A program made the position numbers and the translations under genes. A stretch of 64,000 nt of DNA from Fertoeibacter niger (GTDB taxonomy: Bacteria; Pseudomonadota; Alphaproteobacteria; Rhodobacterales; Rhodobacteraceae): contig NZ_WHUT02000013.1 in assembly GCF_009380135.2 (NCBI RefSeq), positions 1 through 64,000 of the forward strand. The letters run 5' to 3'. The notes beneath the pieces were generated by a model. It had not been told where the DNA came from. It did not search any database and was given only the letters and a program-made list of their open reading frames with translations. This document shows positions 8,727-17,327 of the stretch, piece after piece (within the stretch, counting starts at the first letter, position 1; every line of letters starts with the position of its first letter).

Positions 8727-9258
8727 GCGCTCCACTCCCCACGGGGCGGGCCGGACATGCAGAAGCGGGTGCAGCATTTGCATGCCACCTGACCCCGAAC
8801 CTGTCTGAACGACAATCCCCCCGACCGTCACTCCGCATAGCGCCATCACTGGCGCTGCGGTCATCTTTTGTTAAGCGCCACAGACCACGTTTCCGCGCCC
8901 CATGCCGCCTCAGCAATGTTCCGCTTCGATCCGCGGGGGTTTCGTGACGACCTCAGGCAAACACCCTGTCACGATCCCGTCTCACCTGTCGCAACATCGC
9001 TGCGAAAGACTCATCCTTGCGTTGACCAGAATTAAATGGAGGGCCAAATGTGTCAAGGGAATCCTTCGAAAAATGCAGACGCCCGTGTTTCGGTCAGGGT
9101 CAGGCCCGTCGCAGCGGCCCTCAGCCTGCTGGGCATAGCAAGGGTTATGGACATTTCGGCAGCCACTGTGCTGGATGGTGCGACAGACAGGGATGCGGCG
9201 AGGCGGCAGCACCCGGGTGCCCAAGGGGCACCACGCACGAGGCTGGGGAGAGGGCGAT
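8727..9258. other. 532-bp non-coding gap
   Basis: This gap separates the divergent AppA-like and SDR genes. Short open frames exist, for example from an ATG at 9048 preceded by GGAGGGCC. They run in the wrong frame into the SDR gene and show no recognisable protein. I see no clear promoter, hairpin or repeat. It presumably holds the two divergent promoters. Confidence 0.5.
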
Positions 9259-9996
9259 ATGGGACGGTTGACAGGCAAGACCGCGCTGGTGACGGCGGCA
9301 GGGCAGGGGATCGGGCGGGCCTCGGCGCTTGCCATGGCAGCGGAAGGCGCACAGGTGTTGGCCACCGATGTGAACGAGCAGGCGCTGGCCGGGCTGGCCG
9401 AGGCCGGGCTTGCCACGCTGCGGCTGGATGTGCGCGACCCCGCCAGCATCGCGGCTGCTGTGGCCGCTGCGGGCGACGTGAACGTGCTGTTCAATTGCGC
9501 GGGCTTTGTCGCATCGGGCACGATCCTCGACTGCGACGAGGATCAGTGGGCGTTCTCTCTCGACCTGAACATGACGGCGATGTACCGCATGTGCCGCGCC
9601 TTCCTGCCGGGCATGCTGGCGCAGGGCGGCGGCAGCATCATCAACATCGCCTCGGCGGTGTCGTCGATCATCGCGGCCCCCAACCGTTTCGTCTATGGCG
9701 CGACCAAGGCGGGGGTCATCGGCATGACCAAGGCGATTGCCGCCGATTTCATCACCCGGGGCGTGCGCTGCAACGTGATCTGCCCCGGCACGGTTGAAAG
9801 CCCCAGCCTGGAGCAGCGCCTGCGCGACACCGGCGACTACGAGGCGGCACGCAAGGCCTTCATCGCGCGCCAGCCAATCGGGCGCATCGGCAAGGCCGAG
9901 GAGATCGCGGCGCTGGTGGTCTATCTGGCCAGCGACGAATCCGCCTATACCACCGGCGCGCAGCATGTGATCGACGGCGGCTGGGCGAACACCTGA
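9259..9996 (+). CDS. short-chain dehydrogenase/reductase, fuconate-dehydrogenase-like
   Basis: A classical 245-residue SDR. The NAD(P)-binding glycine motif TAAGQGIG is at residues 12-19 and the active-site residues are Ser132, Tyr146 and Lys150 (YGATK). The overall sequence is like 2-keto-3-deoxy-L-fuconate dehydrogenases of the oxidative L-fucose pathway, and the next gene codes for a lactonase-type amidohydrolase, which supports a sugar-acid role. The substrate is not proven. ATG 9259 is preceded by GGGGAGAGGGCG. A repeat element with a GC hairpin follows 22 bp after the stop. Confidence 0.8.
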   Translation: MGRLTGKTALVTAAGQGIGRASALAMAAEGAQVLATDVNEQALAGLAEAGLATLRLDVRDPASIAAAVAAAGDVNVLFNCAGFVASGTILDCDEDQWAFSLDLNMTAMYRMCRAFLPGMLAQGGGSIINIASAVSSIIAAPNRFVYGATKAGVIGMTKAIAADFITRGVRCNVICPGTVESPSLEQRLRDTGDYEAARKAFIARQPIGRIGKAEEIAALVVYLASDESAYTTGAQHVIDGGWANT

Positions 9997-10018
9997 CCCG
10001 CGCGGCGGGCGAGAGGGC

Positions 10019-10055
10019 GGAGGCCTCCGGCGGGGATATTTAGAGACAGAAAATG
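10019..10055 (+). repeat. intergenic hairpin repeat, copy 1
   Basis: The perfect palindrome GGAGGCCTCC (10019-10028) is followed by the core TATTTAGAGACAGAAAATG ending at 10055. The same core recurs at 29506-29524, 52726-52744 and, on the minus strand, 55981-55999. All copies lie just downstream of a gene and in its orientation, so it may act as a terminator or mRNA 3'-end element. Confidence 0.75.
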
Positions 10056-10111
10056 CCGAGGGGCTGCGCGCCGCTGGTGTCTTTGGCGCGAGGGCCGGGC
10101 GGAGAAAGCCT

Positions 10112-10948
10112 ATGGAATTCATCGACACGCATCAGCATCTGATCCTGCGCGACCGGCTGGGCTATGGCTGGACAGCGCAGATACCTGCGCTGGCCACGGG
10201 CGATTTCGGTCTGGCCGATTATCACGCGCTGGTCGCCGGCCGGGGCATCACGGGCACGGTATTCATGGAAACCGGGGTCGATGACGCCGATTACCGGGCC
10301 GAGGCGCGGCTGGTGGCGGGATTGATCGGCGCGGGCGGCATGCTGGGGCAGATCGCATCCTGCCGCCCCGGTGAGGCCGGATTTGCGGGCTGGATGGACG
10401 AGGCGGCGGGGCTGGGCACCGTGGGGTTTCGCCGCATCCTGCATGTGGTGCCCGATGATGTGTCCCAAACCGCCGCCTTTCGCGCCGATCTGCGCGCGAT
10501 CGGTCGGGCGGGGCTGAGTTTCGACATGTGCTTTCTGGCCCGGCAGCTGGGGCTGGCGCGCGATCTGGCGCGGGCCTGCGACGATCAGGTGCTGGTGCTG
10601 GACCATTGCGGCGTGCCCGACATTGCCGGGGGGGCGTTTGACACCTGGGCAGCGGGCATCACGGCGCTGGCGGACCTGCCGCATGTGGTCTGCAAATTGT
10701 CGGGCATCACCGCCTATTGCGCGCCGGGCACCGCGACGGTTGCCCTGCTGCGGCAATGGGTTGATCATGTGCTGGCCAGTTTCGGACCAGACCGGGTGTT
10801 GTGGGGAGGTGACTGGCCGGTGGTGAACCTTGGTTCCGGCTTGCCGGGGTGGATCGACATGAGCCGCGAGTTGCTGGCGGGGTTGTCGGAGGCCGAGCGG
10901 TTTGCCGTGGCGCAGGGCACGGCGCGGCGGGTTTACCGGCTGGGATGA
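10112..10948 (+). CDS. amidohydrolase, L-fuconolactonase-like
   Basis: This 278-residue protein is a metal-dependent amidohydrolase of the 2-pyrone-4,6-dicarboxylate/fuconolactone hydrolase group. The metal motif DTHQH is at residues 5-9 (N-terminus MEFIDTHQHL). DHCGVP and GGDWPVVNL carry the later active-site residues. These enzymes open sugar lactones. With the upstream fuconate-type SDR it would make two steps of an L-fucose or related sugar-acid route. No fuconate dehydratase or fucose dehydrogenase is in view. The stop directly abuts the stop of the convergent methyltransferase gene. Confidence 0.8.
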   Translation: MEFIDTHQHLILRDRLGYGWTAQIPALATGDFGLADYHALVAGRGITGTVFMETGVDDADYRAEARLVAGLIGAGGMLGQIASCRPGEAGFAGWMDEAAGLGTVGFRRILHVVPDDVSQTAAFRADLRAIGRAGLSFDMCFLARQLGLARDLARACDDQVLVLDHCGVPDIAGGAFDTWAAGITALADLPHVVCKLSGITAYCAPGTATVALLRQWVDHVLASFGPDRVLWGGDWPVVNLGSGLPGWIDMSRELLAGLSEAERFAVAQGTARRVYRLG

Positions 10949-11725
10949 TCAGCCCGGTTTGCGGGCGTGCAGATGGGTCGGGCAATGTTCGCCCGTGTCC
11001 AGCACGGGGATCATCCGCTGCCATATGCCGATGTTGTGGTTGACGAAATCCCGGCCCACCAGACCTGCCGCCGCCAGACCTTCCGGCCCATGCAGGCGGG
11101 CCAGTTCCTGCCGGGCGGCATCGCGGTACCACAGGTTGCGCGAGGTGGTGGTGATGCCGGTGAACCCCGCCGCCGCCATGGCATCGCGATAGCGCGCGGG
11201 GCTGGCCATGCCGAAATCCAGACCCTCGGCGGCGATATAGGCCGCCATGGCAGGCGAGGGTGCGTCATCATGGCCGATCAGCCAGTCCGACGCGATGAAA
11301 CAGCCCCCGGGTTTCAGCACGCGGAACACCTCGGCCATCAGCGCGTGCTTGTCGGGGATATGCACGATGCTGTCCTTGGAAAACACCACGTCGAAACAGC
11401 CGGGCGGAAAGGGCAGCGGGCCGGGGGCCACCTTGGCCAGCCCGATGCGGTGGGTCAGCCCGTGCCGCGCCACCAGCGCGCGGGCGTGGCGCAGCACGGT
11501 ATCCTCCACGTCGATGCCGGAGACATGGGCCGCTCCATGCGCCTCGGCCAGCGCCACGGCAATGCCGCCCGCGCCGCAGCCGATATCCAGCACGGCCAGC
11601 CCTGACAGGTCGGCGTCACCGATCAGGCGGGCCACCTCGGGCCTGCCACCGGGTGACAGAAAGCCGATCCCCCAGATGGCTTGAAGCATGATGACCATGC
11701 GGTCGGGGTAATGTTCGTCAGTCAT
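10949..11725 (-). CDS. SAM-dependent methyltransferase, phosphoethanolamine N-methyltransferase-like
   Basis: A 258-residue class I methyltransferase. SAM motif I VLDIGCGAGG is at residues 45-54, and the post-motif stretch VFSKDSIVHIPDK followed by RVLKPGG is characteristic of phosphoethanolamine and related small-amine N-methyltransferases. The natural substrate is not known. It is the last gene of the long minus-strand run that also encodes N-demethylating-type oxygenases, so it may act on a related amine. Alternatives are a sterol- or sarcosine-type methyltransferase. It ends flush against the amidohydrolase gene on the other strand. Confidence 0.75.
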   Translation of the reverse strand: MTDEHYPDRMVIMLQAIWGIGFLSPGGRPEVARLIGDADLSGLAVLDIGCGAGGIAVALAEAHGAAHVSGIDVEDTVLRHARALVARHGLTHRIGLAKVAPGPLPFPPGCFDVVFSKDSIVHIPDKHALMAEVFRVLKPGGCFIASDWLIGHDDAPSPAMAAYIAAEGLDFGMASPARYRDAMAAAGFTGITTTSRNLWYRDAARQELARLHGPEGLAAAGLVGRDFVNHNIGIWQRMIPVLDTGEHCPTHLHARKPG

Positions 11726-11750
11726 GGCGGCCCCTTGGGGTGGTGCGGGT

Positions 11751-13373
11751 CTAACCGCAGAAATCCGGCGCGCGATGCACCTCGCCGCCCTTGAACAGCG
11801 TCAGCAGCACCTGCGTCTGGCTGATCGCCTGTGGCGCGCAAGTGAACAGGTCACGGTCCAGCACGATCAGATCGGCGGAAAATCCGGGGCGCAGCATGCC
11901 GGTGTGATCGGCCCGCCAGCAGGCCTGCGCCGCGCCGATGGTATAGCCGTGGATCGCCTCGGCCACCGTCAGGCATTCGGCGGGGAAAAACGCGGGGGTC
12001 ACGGCGCCGGGGGGCTGGCGTGTCACGGCGGTTTCGATGATCTCGAACGGGTTCAGCGTGGTCACGGGCCAGTCAGACGACAGGCACCAGCCCGCGCCAT
12101 GATTCAGCATCCGGCGGAAGGCATAGACATTTGGCGCGCGGGCGGGGCCAACCAACGCCAGCCATTCATCCGGCACCACCGGGTCATACCGCGCCCACAG
12201 CGGCTGAATATTCGCCATCGCGCCAAGGGCTTGCAGGCGGGCACTGTCTGCCGGGTCGATCATTTGCAGATGCGCCAGCTGGTGCAGCGCCGGCCATGGG
12301 CCATTGGTATTCCGTGCCAGCTCAAGCCCGTCGAGCGCGGCGCGCGCCGCCGCATCGCCGATCACATGCACATGGATCTGCAACCGCACAGCATCCAGCG
12401 CGATGAACAGCGCGGCAATCTGGGCGGGTGCGAACATCACCGGGGCATTGCCGCCCAAGGCATCGGCATAGGGGGCCAGCATGGCCGCCGTGCGGTTTTC
12501 CAGCACGCCATCGAAAAAGAACTTGGCCGCGTTGATGTGGAAATCCGGGCCGGGGTGGGCCGCGCGCAGGTCGGTCAGCCGGGCCAGCGCCGTTTCCGCC
12601 GTATCGGCTGGCGTGACCGATGCTGCCCCTGCCACCCGCAGCGTCAACCCACCCTCTGCCGCAAGCGCGCCATAGATGCGGGCGTGATAATCCACTACCT
12701 TTGGGTCGATGATGCCGGTGATCCCGTGGCGGTTGGCATGGGCCTGCCCGGCCCGAAGCCCGGCCATGCGGGTGGCATCGGTCAGGCCCGGCAGCCGCGC
12801 CTCGGCCCAGATCACCGCATCTTCATGCAGCATGCCGGTGGGCCGCCCCGCCGCATCGCGCACCACATGGCCGTTGGGCGGATCGTCGATGCCGGGGGCC
12901 AGCCCCAGCAGATCGCAGGCCACCGAATTCAGGCAGGCATTGTGAAAGCTGGAATCAAGCACCATGCAGGGCCGGTCGGGCACCGCCCGGTCAAGCACAT
13001 CGCGGGTCAGGTTGTGATCGCCAAAGATGCCAGCCTGCCAGCCTGCGCCCACCACCAGCGCCGCATCGCTGCCTGCGGCATGGGCGGCCATCACGGCCAG
13101 CAGTTCTGCCTCGGATGTCACGTCCCACAGCGGCGCGTCATGCACCAGACTGATGCCACCATCCAGAAGATGCACATGTGCGTCCTGAAACCCCGGCAGC
13201 ACCAGCCGCCCGCCCGCGTCGATCACCCGGGTCTGCGGCCCCGCCAGCGCGCGGATCGTGGCCGTGCTGCCCATCGCGCTGATCCGCCCCGCCGTGACCG
13301 CCAGCGCCTCGGCCCTCGGGCGGGCCGGGTCCATCGTGTGAATGGCGGCGTTGATCAGGATCAGGTCGGTCAC
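11751..13373 (-). CDS. amidohydrolase family 3 protein (YtcJ-like)
   Basis: This 540-residue protein is an imidazolonepropionase-like metal hydrolase of amidohydrolase family 3 (YtcJ/exoenzyme-regulatory AepA group). It shows the N-terminal beta-sandwich piece, the metal motif PGFQDAHVHL at about residues 60-69, an HVHVIGD segment and a C-terminal SADLIVLD closing strand. Such enzymes hydrolyse C-N bonds in amides or N-substituted amino acids; the actual substrate cannot be read from the sequence. It overlaps the upstream DMSP-lyase-like gene by 4 bp and is therefore part of the transporter operon. Confidence 0.82.
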   Translation of the reverse strand: MTDLILINAAIHTMDPARPRAEALAVTAGRISAMGSTATIRALAGPQTRVIDAGGRLVLPGFQDAHVHLLDGGISLVHDAPLWDVTSEAELLAVMAAHAAGSDAALVVGAGWQAGIFGDHNLTRDVLDRAVPDRPCMVLDSSFHNACLNSVACDLLGLAPGIDDPPNGHVVRDAAGRPTGMLHEDAVIWAEARLPGLTDATRMAGLRAGQAHANRHGITGIIDPKVVDYHARIYGALAAEGGLTLRVAGAASVTPADTAETALARLTDLRAAHPGPDFHINAAKFFFDGVLENRTAAMLAPYADALGGNAPVMFAPAQIAALFIALDAVRLQIHVHVIGDAAARAALDGLELARNTNGPWPALHQLAHLQMIDPADSARLQALGAMANIQPLWARYDPVVPDEWLALVGPARAPNVYAFRRMLNHGAGWCLSSDWPVTTLNPFEIIETAVTRQPPGAVTPAFFPAECLTVAEAIHGYTIGAAQACWRADHTGMLRPGFSADLIVLDRDLFTCAPQAISQTQVLLTLFKGGEVHRAPDFCG

Positions 13374-14236
13374 AGCCGCAGCGCCTCCAGCGCTGCCCAG
13401 TCATCCGCCGGTATCACCTGCGCCGGGCTGTCTACATCCGCCGTCCAGCCATAAAGGCACAGGAAAGGCACCGCACCCACCTTGGTGGCATGCGGCGCGT
13501 CTGGGTCGTTCCAGACGGGTTCATGCGCGGGTTTCACGATCAGGGGTGAGGCGGGGCCAAAGCGCCAGCCATGCGGGCCGGTCAATGGCGCGTAAAGTTC
13601 GGGTGCCTTGTGGTGATGGTCGCGGTAGAGGACGTGCGGGGCGACCAGAAACAGCCCGAAATCAAATCCCTGCGCCTTGATCGGCCCATCCTGCCCGATG
13701 ATGATGCAGAATGCGTTGCCACTGCGGAAATCCGCGCCGATTTGTTCCGCCGGGTATTGGTCAAAGGTCTGCCAGTTCAAATGCGGCACCGTGGCCGCAA
13801 TCGCCATGGCCAGCGCCGGATGCGTCAGGGCCAATGGTTCCAGCGCCGCCGCCAAATGCGCGGCCAGCACCGCATTTGGCGGGGCTGGCACCGGATGAAA
13901 CGGCTGCCCGCGCACCCCGGCCAGCCCCATCCGCACCTCGGCCACGCCGGGGCCGGGCAGGGTGGCCAGATAGCGGTCAGCCTCGGCGATCAGCGCCCGC
14001 AACTCGGCTTCGGGCGGCAGGGCCACGGCCTCTGGCACAGCCAGCCCCTGCTGCGCCAGCAAGACCGCGGGATCCTCGGCATCCAGCGGCGCGCAGATGC
14101 GATACACCTCCAACGCCTCGGCCGACAGCAGCCCATCGGCATAAAGCGCCATCGCCGCGCCATAGCGCAGCCGCCCCGATCCGGGCTGCCCCACCGGCGT
14201 GGCCAGATGCGCGCAATGGAGGTTCTTGACTGTCAT
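13370..14236 (-). CDS. DMSP-lyase-like cupin protein
   Basis: The 288-residue protein has a C-terminal cupin like the DddL/DddQ/DddW DMSP lyases. RDHHHKAPELY (about 205-215) and PHATKVGAVPFLCLYGW (about 248-264) match the two conserved segments. Candidate metal ligands are His207 to His209, Glu213, Tyr215 and His249. The first 150 residues are helical and not diagnostic. True DMSP lyases are mostly shorter, and the gene sits in a PotFGHI-like importer operon, so the substrate may be another quaternary compound or a lyase-like reaction on an amine. It lies 12 bp after the last permease gene and overlaps the next gene by 4 bp. Confidence 0.65.
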   Translation of the reverse strand: MTVKNLHCAHLATPVGQPGSGRLRYGAAMALYADGLLSAEALEVYRICAPLDAEDPAVLLAQQGLAVPEAVALPPEAELRALIAEADRYLATLPGPGVAEVRMGLAGVRGQPFHPVPAPPNAVLAAHLAAALEPLALTHPALAMAIAATVPHLNWQTFDQYPAEQIGADFRSGNAFCIIIGQDGPIKAQGFDFGLFLVAPHVLYRDHHHKAPELYAPLTGPHGWRFGPASPLIVKPAHEPVWNDPDAPHATKVGAVPFLCLYGWTADVDSPAQVIPADDWAALEALRL

Positions 14237-14248
14237 CGCTTGACCCTT

Positions 14249-15088
14249 TCAGTCATGGGCGCGGTAGGCCATCTGCATGTCCCTCTCGCGCCGCTTTTCA
14301 GCCCGGTGCAGGATCCATCCCGCCAGGCCAACCCCGATGCCCACCACCACCACGGTCAGCGTGGCCAAGGCGTTGATGTCGGGCGTCACCCCCAGCTTGA
14401 CCTTGGACCAGATCAGCAGGGGTAAAGTGGTATTGCCCGGCCCTGTGGTGAACGAGGTAATCACCACATCATCCAGCGAAATGGTAAAGGCCAAGAGCCA
14501 CCCCGACAGGATTGCGGGCGAGATCACCGGCAGCGTGATGTCGCGCAGCACCTGCCAGGGCCGCGACCCCAGATCCATCGCCGCCTCTTCAATGGCCACA
14601 TCGGCCTGCACCAGACGCGAATGGACAACCGTGGTCACGAACACCATGGAAAAGGTGATATGCGCCAAGGTGATGGTGGTAAATCCGCGCGACCCCGGCC
14701 AGCCGATCCACTCCGCCATCAGGATGAACAGCATCAGCGACGATATGCCGGTGATCACCTCGGGCATGATCAGCGGCGCCGTCACCAGCCCGGAAAACAG
14801 CACCCGCCCCCGGAACCGCCGGAACCGCGCCAGCGCAATTCCCGCCATCGTGCCCAGAATCGTCGCCATCGTGGCCGAAATCAGCGCAATTTTCAGCGAC
14901 AGCAGCGCCGCCCTGATGACCTGGTCATTGTCCAGCAGGGCAACATACCATTTGGTCGAAAAACCTCCCCACACCGTCGCCAGCCGTGAGGCGTTGAAGG
15001 AATAGACCATCATCGACAGGATCGGAATGTAGAAAAACGCAAAGCCGAAACACAGCACGGTCATCAGGAACACGGGCCGCCGGTTCAT
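14249..15088 (-). CDS. ABC permease, putrescine/polyamine type (PotI/PotC-like)
   Basis: This 279-residue inner-membrane protein has six predicted hydrophobic segments and the permease EAA loop EEAAMDLGSRPWQVLRDITLP (second half), which docks to the ATPase. It forms the transmembrane channel with the upstream permease. Family members import spermidine, putrescine or similar cationic amines. The start overlaps the end of the upstream permease gene by 4 bp. C-terminal residues are strongly basic (HRAEKRRERDMQM), a cytosolic tail. Confidence 0.88.
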   Translation of the reverse strand: MNRRPVFLMTVLCFGFAFFYIPILSMMVYSFNASRLATVWGGFSTKWYVALLDNDQVIRAALLSLKIALISATMATILGTMAGIALARFRRFRGRVLFSGLVTAPLIMPEVITGISSLMLFILMAEWIGWPGSRGFTTITLAHITFSMVFVTTVVHSRLVQADVAIEEAAMDLGSRPWQVLRDITLPVISPAILSGWLLAFTISLDDVVITSFTTGPGNTTLPLLIWSKVKLGVTPDINALATLTVVVVGIGVGLAGWILHRAEKRRERDMQMAYRAHD

Positions 15089-16026
15089 TGCCGCCCCTCC
15101 GCCCGTTCCCGGCCTTCGGCCCGACCCTGGTAGTGCGTATAGGCCATCATCGGCAGCACCATCAGCACCAACAGCGCCACCGCCACGCTCGACGCCATCG
15201 GCCAGTCGCGGGCGCTGGCGAATTCATCCGAAATCACCCGCCCGATCATCGGCCGCCCGGCATCGCCCACAAGGCTGGGGATCACCAGTTCACCCGCCGC
15301 CGGAATGAACACCAAAAGCCCGCCCGCAATGATGCCGGGGATGCTTTGCGGCAGCGTGATGTCCCAGAACACCCTTGATGGGCGCGACCCCAGATCCATC
15401 GCCGCCTCGTCCAGCGTCCGGTCCAGCTTTTCCAGATTGGCATAAAGCGGCAGGATCATGAACGGCAGGTAGGTATACACCGTCACCAGCACCACCGCAA
15501 AATTGCTGTTCATCATCGGGATCGACCGCACCGCCCAATCTACCGGCACCAGCCCGTTCCAGGCCCCTGTCAGCAACTTGTTGAACCATGAATTCGACCC
15601 CATCAGCCCCATCCACGCATAGACCCGCAAAAGGAACGAGGTCCAGAACGGCAATATCACCAGCATCAGCAGTATGTTGCGCCAGCCGCGCCCGATCCGC
15701 GTCAGCCCCAGCGCCATCGGATAGCCGATCAGCAGACAGAACAGCGTCGCAAAGCCCGCGTTCATCAGTGACGTCAGAAAGGCCCGCAGATACAGATCAT
15801 CCTGAAACAGCCGGGCATAGCCCTCGGGGTTCAGTAGCGGGTGGTCGCCACCAAAGGAAAACGGCGGCGCGGTGGGGGTGCGGGTGGCGAAACTCATCGC
15901 CAGCACGATCAGAAACGGCACCAGAAAGAAGGCGATCAGCCAGACATAGGGCGCGCCGATGATCACATCACGCCAGCCCCGCCGGTTGAACCAGTTTTCG
16001 CGCTTGTCGGCTGTTGTCGTCTTCAC
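15085..16026 (-). CDS. ABC permease, putrescine/polyamine type (PotH/PotB-like)
   Basis: The 313-residue permease carries about six membrane segments, the first at roughly residues 24-45, and the EAA loop DEAAMDLGSRPSRVFWDITLP. It is the first permease gene of the importer. A 118-bp gap without a visible gene separates it from the ATPase gene, the only sizeable gap inside the operon. The protein is near the usual length for PotB/PotH proteins, and its partner overlaps its 3' end. Confidence 0.88.
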   Translation of the reverse strand: MKTTTADKRENWFNRRGWRDVIIGAPYVWLIAFFLVPFLIVLAMSFATRTPTAPPFSFGGDHPLLNPEGYARLFQDDLYLRAFLTSLMNAGFATLFCLLIGYPMALGLTRIGRGWRNILLMLVILPFWTSFLLRVYAWMGLMGSNSWFNKLLTGAWNGLVPVDWAVRSIPMMNSNFAVVLVTVYTYLPFMILPLYANLEKLDRTLDEAAMDLGSRPSRVFWDITLPQSIPGIIAGGLLVFIPAAGELVIPSLVGDAGRPMIGRVISDEFASARDWPMASSVAVALLVLMVLPMMAYTHYQGRAEGRERAEGRQ

Positions 16027-16144
16027 ACAATCAACCCCGTCAGAATGTGCATTTCACCACTGTTCCTTGCAGCTATCGAACATTCGCCCCGTCCAGCTAT
16101 CACCTTGGCGAAATCCGCGCCCCAGGCCGCCAGACCGGCCACGA

Positions 16145-17323
16145 TCACTCCCCCAGCAGTATGGCGGCCGACGGATCGAACGACAGCCAGACTGCATCCT
16201 CCCAGTCGGCCACCCGTTCCGCCTCGCCCGCCCGCCGCGCGTTCACCGCATGCACTGACACCAGCCCGCCCGACGGCAAAGCCACGCGGTAAAGTGAATC
16301 CTTGCCGAAATACCCCAGATCGCGCACCACACCCGCCAGCACATTCGGTCCTTCGGGGCGGTGGCGAGAAATGCTGAACTTCTCGGGCCGGATCGCCAGT
16401 GTCACCTTTTGACCCGGCTTCAGGCCGGCGGTTGGCCGGGCCTGCACCGTGCCGGTTGCCTGGGGCCCGGCAAAATCCGGCACAGCGATACGCGCAGTAT
16501 CGCCCAGGCTCTCCACCACACCCTCGAAAAACGTGATCGCCCCGATGAATCCCGCCACGAACCGGCTGGCGGGGTATTCATACACATCTGTCGGCGTTCC
16601 GACCTGCCGCACCTGCCCCTTGTCCATCACAGCAATGCGGTTTGACAGGGTCATCGCCTCGTCCTGGTCATGCGTCACGACGATAAAGGTAACGCCGGTC
16701 TTGTCCTGGATGTTCATCAGCTCGAACTGTGTCTGTTCGCGCAGCTTCTTGTCCAGCGCCGCCAGCGGTTCGTCCAGCAGCAGCAGCTTGGGCGCCCGTG
16801 CCAGGGCCCGTGCCAGCGCCACCCGCTGCCGCTGCCCGCCCGAAATCTGATGCGGTTTGCGCCCGGCATAGGGGGCAAGCTGCACCAGTTCCAGCATCTC
16901 GCGCACCCGGTCGCGCCGCTCTGCCGCCGTCATCGCCTCATGCTGCAAGCCGTAACCCACGTTGCGCTCTACCGTCATGTGGGGGAACAGGGCATAGCTC
17001 TGGAACATCATGTGCACCGGCCGCGCCCAGGGCGGCACGCCGGTCATGTCCTGCCCGTCGATGAAGATGCGTCCCGCCGACGGGTCTTCAAAGCCCGCCA
17101 GCATCCGCAAGAGCGTGGTCTTGCCGCAGCCCGATCCGCCCAGCAGGGCGAAAATCTCGCCCTTTTCAATGGTCAGCGACACGTCCTTCACAGCCTGAAA
17201 CGTGCCAAAGGATTTCGACACGTTTTCCACCCGGATGAACGGGTCTGTCTGGGAAAGGGGCCGGGGAGAGTGGTGCGCCGCGCCCCCCGGCCCCCCGCGT
17301 TGCAATTCCGGTTCCAGCGGCAT
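16145..17323 (-). CDS. ABC ATPase, putrescine/polyamine type (PotG/PotA-like)
   Basis: The 392-residue ATPase has Walker A GGSGCGKTT at residues 62-70, signature ISGGQRQR, Walker B LLLLDEPLAALDK and a switch histidine in VTHDQDE. A C-terminal TOBE domain (about 300-390) is typical of the Pot/CUT1 group. It powers import through the two permeases encoded downstream. The N-terminus is extended by about 28 residues before FIRVENVSKSFG, as in PotG. It starts 4 bp after the binding-protein gene. Confidence 0.9.
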   Translation of the reverse strand: MPLEPELQRGGPGGAAHHSPRPLSQTDPFIRVENVSKSFGTFQAVKDVSLTIEKGEIFALLGGSGCGKTTLLRMLAGFEDPSAGRIFIDGQDMTGVPPWARPVHMMFQSYALFPHMTVERNVGYGLQHEAMTAAERRDRVREMLELVQLAPYAGRKPHQISGGQRQRVALARALARAPKLLLLDEPLAALDKKLREQTQFELMNIQDKTGVTFIVVTHDQDEAMTLSNRIAVMDKGQVRQVGTPTDVYEYPASRFVAGFIGAITFFEGVVESLGDTARIAVPDFAGPQATGTVQARPTAGLKPGQKVTLAIRPEKFSISRHRPEGPNVLAGVVRDLGYFGKDSLYRVALPSGGLVSVHAVNARRAGEAERVADWEDAVWLSFDPSAAILLGE

Positions 17324-17327
17324 CGCC

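Noticed and set aside
8902-9138. 78-codon plus-strand frame in the AppA-SDR gap
   Set aside because: No protein-like composition and no ribosome site; probably chance in GC-rich DNA.
9036-9258. Open frame with a good ribosome site at 9036-9048
   Set aside because: It continues in the wrong frame across the SDR gene and resembles no protein.
9259-10948. Complete L-fucose pathway
   Set aside because: Only two genes of the type are present, and both families have many other substrates.
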